Shown piece after piece: positions 60,926 through 64,000 of a DNA stretch of 64,000 nucleotides; position 1 is the stretch's first letter, and every line of letters starts with the position of its first letter. The notes beneath the pieces are model-generated. The model did no database searches. It was not told the DNA's origin and saw nothing but the letters and a program-made list of their open reading frames with translations. The DNA comes from Albimonas donghaensis (lineage in GTDB: Bacteria; Pseudomonadota; Alphaproteobacteria; Rhodobacterales; Rhodobacteraceae): positions 1 to 64,000 of the forward strand of contig NZ_FNMZ01000012.1 in NCBI RefSeq assembly GCF_900106695.1, read 5' to 3'. The position numbers and the translations under genes are program-made.

Positions 60926-62206
60926 TTACCAGCCCGAGCCCTTCAGCCGGGTCAGCCTCGCGTCCAGCCGCTTGAGGCTCGCCTCCGCCGGACGCTCGCC
61001 CGACAGGGTGGCGTGGACCGCGTCCCAGAACTCCTTCGACACCTCGTTGTAGTTGGTGGTCGTGGGCGCGGACGGGCGCGGCACGGTGTTGAGGAAGATC
61101 TCCTTCCACTGGGGGATGGAGGGCTGCGCCTCCGCCACCTCCGGGTCGTCATAGAGCCCCTTGAGCGTCGGCAGGCGGGTCAGCTCGATGGCGCGGGTTT
61201 TCTGCGCCTCCTCGCCGCTCAGGAACATGACCAGTTCGATCGCCGCCTCCTGGTTCTCCGAATATTTCGAGACCGCGAGGTTCCACCCCCCCAGCGTCGC
61301 CGCCGAGCCGTCGCCGCCCGAGGGCAGGGGCGCGATGGCGAACTTGTCCTTCACGGCGGAATCGTCGCCCTGACCCAGCGCCCAGGCGTAGGGCCAGTTG
61401 CGCATGAAGGCGGCCTTGCCGGTCTGCCAGACGCCGCGGCTCTCCTCCTCCTTGTAGGCCAGCACGCCCTCGGGGGAGATGTCGCCGATCCACGCGGCGA
61501 CCGTGTCCAGCGCCTCGGCGGCCTTGGGGTTGTTGATGGTGATCTCGCCCTCGGGGCTGACGATCTGCCCGCCGCCGAAGGATTTCACCCATTCCAGCGC
61601 GTCGCAGGTCAGCCCCTCATAGGCCGCGCCCTGGAAGACGTAGCCGTGGAAGTCGGCCATGCCCGCCTCGCGCTCGCCCTGCTGGATGGTTCGGGCGGCC
61701 TCGGCCATCGCGTCCCAGGTCTCGGGCACGTCGAGCCCGTATTTCTCCAGCAGGTCCTTGCGGTAATAAAGCGCCGGGGCGTCGGTGAACATCGGCATGG
61801 CGATCAGGCGGCCGTCGACGGTCTGGCTCTGGATGATCGACTCGAAATGGTCGCCGGCGGCGTCGCCCGCGGCGTCCTTCAGGTCCACGAAATGCGAGGC
61901 GAGCTGCGGCGCCCAGACGATGTCGGTGCGGTAGACGTCGATGTCCGCATTCCGCGCCGACAGCCACAGCCGGTACTGGGCGAACTGGTCGGTGGTCGAC
62001 GAGGGCATCTCCACGATCTCGACCGAATGGCCGGTCATCTCCTCGAACCTGTCGAGGTTCTGGCGCAGGACCTCGTTGTCCCGGCCGACCGGGCCCGAGA
62101 CCACCGACAGATCGGCGGCGGCGGCCGGTAGCGCGGTCGCGGCCAGCAGGGCGGCGAGGGCGGAACGGGTGACGACGGGGGCGAAAGGCGACCGGGGTCG
62201 GCTCAT
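60926..62206 (-). CDS. aglE: Alpha-glucoside-binding periplasmic protein
   Basis: A 426-residue family-1 solute-binding protein. The signal peptide is ~30 residues (RSALAALLAATALPAAAADL). Mature-protein motifs are LDRFEEMTGHSVEIVEMPSS, MPMFTDAPALYYRKDLLEKY and GGWNLAVSKYSENQEAAIEL. It delivers the sugar to AglFG. First gene of the agl operon. The agl regulator (a LacI-type AglR in relatives) is not in the window upstream. Confidence 0.93.
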   Translation of the reverse strand: MSRPRSPFAPVVTRSALAALLAATALPAAAADLSVVSGPVGRDNEVLRQNLDRFEEMTGHSVEIVEMPSSTTDQFAQYRLWLSARNADIDVYRTDIVWAPQLASHFVDLKDAAGDAAGDHFESIIQSQTVDGRLIAMPMFTDAPALYYRKDLLEKYGLDVPETWDAMAEAARTIQQGEREAGMADFHGYVFQGAAYEGLTCDALEWVKSFGGGQIVSPEGEITINNPKAAEALDTVAAWIGDISPEGVLAYKEEESRGVWQTGKAAFMRNWPYAWALGQGDDSAVKDKFAIAPLPSGGDGSAATLGGWNLAVSKYSENQEAAIELVMFLSGEEAQKTRAIELTRLPTLKGLYDDPEVAEAQPSIPQWKEIFLNTVPRPSAPTTTNYNEVSKEFWDAVHATLSGERPAEASLKRLDARLTRLKGSGW

Positions 62207-62370
62207 GCGGCGGCTCCTCCTGACGGCTCGGGCGAACCCCGCTGGGGGCGGGGCGTCCCGACGCTTTCATCGAGGCACGACGGGCCTGGGCCGAAACGGG
62301 TCCGATGGGGGGACAGGCCGGGCTCCGCCGCGCATGTGCGGTGTCCCCGAAGGGTGGCGGAGCGGGGCGG

Positions 62371-62390
62371 CATGTCAAACCGTTTCATGG
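62371..62390 (-). promoter_or_regulatory. Candidate promoter/operator of the agl operon
   Basis: On the minus strand an exact TTGACA (62378-62373) is embedded in CATGAAACGGTTTGACATG. This has a CATG...CATG outer symmetry and an AAAC-G-GTTT-like core typical of LacI-family operators. The -10 is unclear. The site is ~165 bases before the aglE start. Confidence 0.4.
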
Positions 62391-62438
62391 ATTAACGTCC
62401 CGCGATGCGGAAGGCGGGCCGCGGGCCGCGCGCCCGGA

Positions 62439-63110
62439 TCAGCCGCGCGCGGCGGCGATCCAGGCGCGCGCGGCGTCCAGGTCCTCGCGCACCAGGCCGT
62501 GGCCCGCCAGCGTCTCGCGTCGGTCCACGGTCAGGCCGGCGCCGGTCAGCATGTCGACGAGCCGGGTCACCGTGGGCGCAGGCGCGATCGGATCGGCGAG
62601 CCCCGCGAGGATCAGCGCGGAGCGGGCCGGGGCCGGGTCGGGGGCCGGGGCGGGGGGCGAGCCGGGGGACGTGCGGGGGGACGGCGCCGCCCCGAAAGGC
62701 GCCATCGCCCGCATCAGCACGCCGCCCGCCAGCGTCGCCGGCCGCAGCAACAGCATGGCCGCGGCGATATTGGCGCCGTTGGAGAACCCCAGCGCGAGGG
62801 GCGCGGCGAGGCCATGGGCGGCGGTCCGCGCCTCCACCCAATCGGCGAGCTCATGGGTGCGGGCGCGCAGGTCGTCCTCGTCCAGCACCCCTTCCGCATG
62901 GCGGCGGAAAAAGCGGGGGGCGCCGTGCTCCGACACCCGCCCGCGCGGGGAAAGCAATGCCGAGCCGGGAGAGACCGCGCGCCCCAGCTCCAGCAGGTCG
63001 CGCTCGTCGCCGCCGGTCCCGTGCAGCAGCAGCAGCGGCGGCGCGGCCGGGTCGGTCGCGGGGACGAAAACATGGGAGAAATCGGTGGCGAAATCGGTGC
63101 GGGCGGTCAT
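62439..63110 (-). CDS. Alpha/beta hydrolase, carboxylesterase/MhqD-like
   Basis: A 223-residue alpha/beta hydrolase of the phospholipase/carboxylesterase type. HGTGGDERDLLELG forms the oxyanion hole, LGFSNGANIAAAML carries the nucleophile serine, ADPIAPAP the aspartate and LAGHGLVRED the histidine. A Pro/Ala-rich loop (~120-140) interrupts the C-terminal half. The start follows 'GGGAG' (63119 region) by ~8 bases. It lies next to a ring-cleaving dioxygenase gene on the same strand, as MhqD does with MhqO in bacilli. Confidence 0.83.
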   Translation of the reverse strand: MTARTDFATDFSHVFVPATDPAAPPLLLLHGTGGDERDLLELGRAVSPGSALLSPRGRVSEHGAPRFFRRHAEGVLDEDDLRARTHELADWVEARTAAHGLAAPLALGFSNGANIAAAMLLLRPATLAGGVLMRAMAPFGAAPSPRTSPGSPPAPAPDPAPARSALILAGLADPIAPAPTVTRLVDMLTGAGLTVDRRETLAGHGLVREDLDAARAWIAAARG

Positions 63111-63165
63111 CTCGGGGCTCCCGGTTGGGGCGGGGCCCCCGGCGAACCGGAGGCCCCGATCGGCG

Positions 63166-64000
63166 TCAGTCGAGCGCGGGCAGCGCCGCTTCGATGCGGG
63201 CGCGGTGGGCCTCGTAGGCCTCGGGCAGCTTGAGCGCCTGGCCGAGGCTTTCCGCGGGCTCGTCCACCGCGAAGCCGGGGGCGTCGGTGGCGATCTCGAA
63301 CAGGACCCCGCCCGGCTCGCGGAAATAGACCGAGCGGAAGTAGTTGCGGTCCCGCTGCTCGGTCGGCTGCAGGCCGTGGTTCGCGGCCAGCAGGGCGGCC
63401 ATGCGGGCCTGATCGGCGTCATCCGTCGCCCGGAAGGCGATGTGATGGACCGAGCCGCGGCCCGGCCGCGCCGGCAGGAAGCCGCCGGCCTCGCGCAGGT
63501 CGATCACGTTCCCGAGGCCCCCGCCCGGCGCGGTGAAGCGGGTCGTGGTCCCCTCGGTCGCGCCCCGGACGAAGCCGAAGACGCCGGTGAGGATCGCGGC
63601 CGTCGGCGCGGTCTCCTCCAGCAGCAGGCTGACGCCCTGCATGCCGCGGATCGCGTGCTCGGCGGGGATGCCGCCGCCGGTCCAGGCGGGCTCGTCCCCC
63701 GCGCCCGGCGTCGCCACCAGCGCCAGCCGCAGCCCGTCGGGGTCGCGGAAGGGCAGGACGGTCTCGCCGAAGCGGGTCTCGGGCGTGCCATGGGTCACGC
63801 CCTTTTCCAGCAGGCGCTGGGTCCAGAAGCCGAGCGAGGCCTCGGGGATGCGGAACACCGTCTCCTGCGTCTCGCCGACGCCGAGGCGTCCGGCGGCGGC
63901 GTGCTCCCACGGGAAGAAGGTGAGGATGGAGCCGGGGGCGCCGGCTTCGTCCCCGAAATAGAAGTGATAGGCGCCGGGATCGTCGAAGTTGACGGTTTTC
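63166..64000 (-). CDS. Ring-cleaving dioxygenase (MhqO-like), 5' end outside window
   Basis: The visible 278 codons encode a tandem glyoxalase/VOC dioxygenase. At the window edge KTVNFDDPGAYHFYFGDEAG and TFFPWEHAAAGRLG are still in frame, so the start lies beyond 64000. Later parts are FRDPDGLRLALVATP, GSVHHIAFRATDDADQARM, RDRNYFRSVYFREPGGVLFEIATD (metal ligands H and E) and the terminal PEAYEAHRARIE. It opens aromatic rings (catechol or hydroquinone type) using Fe or Mn. The co-located hydrolase fits MhqO/MhqD, which give resistance to quinones in Bacillus. Confidence 0.88.
   Translation of the reverse strand, partial: KTVNFDDPGAYHFYFGDEAGAPGSILTFFPWEHAAAGRLGVGETQETVFRIPEASLGFWTQRLLEKGVTHGTPETRFGETVLPFRDPDGLRLALVATPGAGDEPAWTGGGIPAEHAIRGMQGVSLLLEETAPTAAILTGVFGFVRGATEGTTTRFTAPGGGLGNVIDLREAGGFLPARPGRGSVHHIAFRATDDADQARMAALLAANHGLQPTEQRDRNYFRSVYFREPGGVLFEIATDAPGFAVDEPAESLGQALKLPEAYEAHRARIEAALPALD

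Overview
The window is a very GC-rich bacterial chromosome segment with ATGA/GTGA start-stop overlaps and a wobble bias for G/C. The gene set (a Pcs-type phosphatidylcholine synthase, aglEFGAK, a divergent Lrp/putA pair, many acyl-CoA enzymes and periplasmic-binding-protein transporters) points to an alphaproteobacterium, most likely of the Rhodobacterales/Paracoccaceae type. That placement rests on family recognition, not on a search.

Layout. (1) 1-1420: the first 17 codons of a probable hsdM are cut off by an IS3-family element with perfect 28-bp ends. Its orfB carries an in-frame stop, so this copy looks dead. (2) 1878-6620: one intact FKBP-type isomerase, then a decayed surface-polysaccharide locus (membrane-protein remnant, OafA-like acyltransferase, NAD-epimerase, TIM-barrel isomerase, glycosyltransferase), all broken by frameshifts, a stop or deletions. 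(3) 6975-16924: panBC, phosphatidylcholine synthase, a Baeyer-Villiger monooxygenase divergent from a two-subunit CoA-transferase, a Gfo/Idh/MocA oxidoreductase, an amidase and an acetamidase/formamidase.

(4) 17121-31178: two overlapping IclR regulators followed by an AtuA-like gene pair, and, mostly on the other strand, four crotonase-fold proteins, three acyl-CoA dehydrogenases and a carboxylesterase. This looks like a catabolic block for a branched, terpenoid- or steroid-like acyl substrate. (5) 31450-35852: an Lrp-type regulator divergent from putA (proline to glutamate).

(6) 36355-56060: a nitrogen-compound island. It has an EthA-like monooxygenase, an M20 carbamoylase-type hydrolase, a polar amino-acid ABC transporter, a polysaccharide-deacetylase/PuuE-like hydrolase, RidA, two TetR regulators, a coupled operon (amidinotransferase, AbgB-like M20 hydrolase, nitroreductase, class II aldolase), a ThDP enzyme and two exporters/permeases. 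Two members of an unrecognised protein family sit in this island. One is a tandem two-domain form and one is a single-domain form coupled to an EamA transporter. They share a fixed D-x14-E-x-E arrangement that looks like a PD-(D/E)XK-type fold, and the second tandem copy has lost two of the three acidic residues. This is the best candidate for something undescribed.

(7) 56266-62206: an alpha-glucoside uptake and hydrolysis operon (aglE-F-G-A-K) on the minus strand with every junction after aglF overlapping. (8) 62439-64000: an alpha/beta hydrolase and a ring-cleaving dioxygenase (cut by the window end) that resemble the MhqD/MhqO pair. No tRNA, rRNA or CRISPR array was seen.
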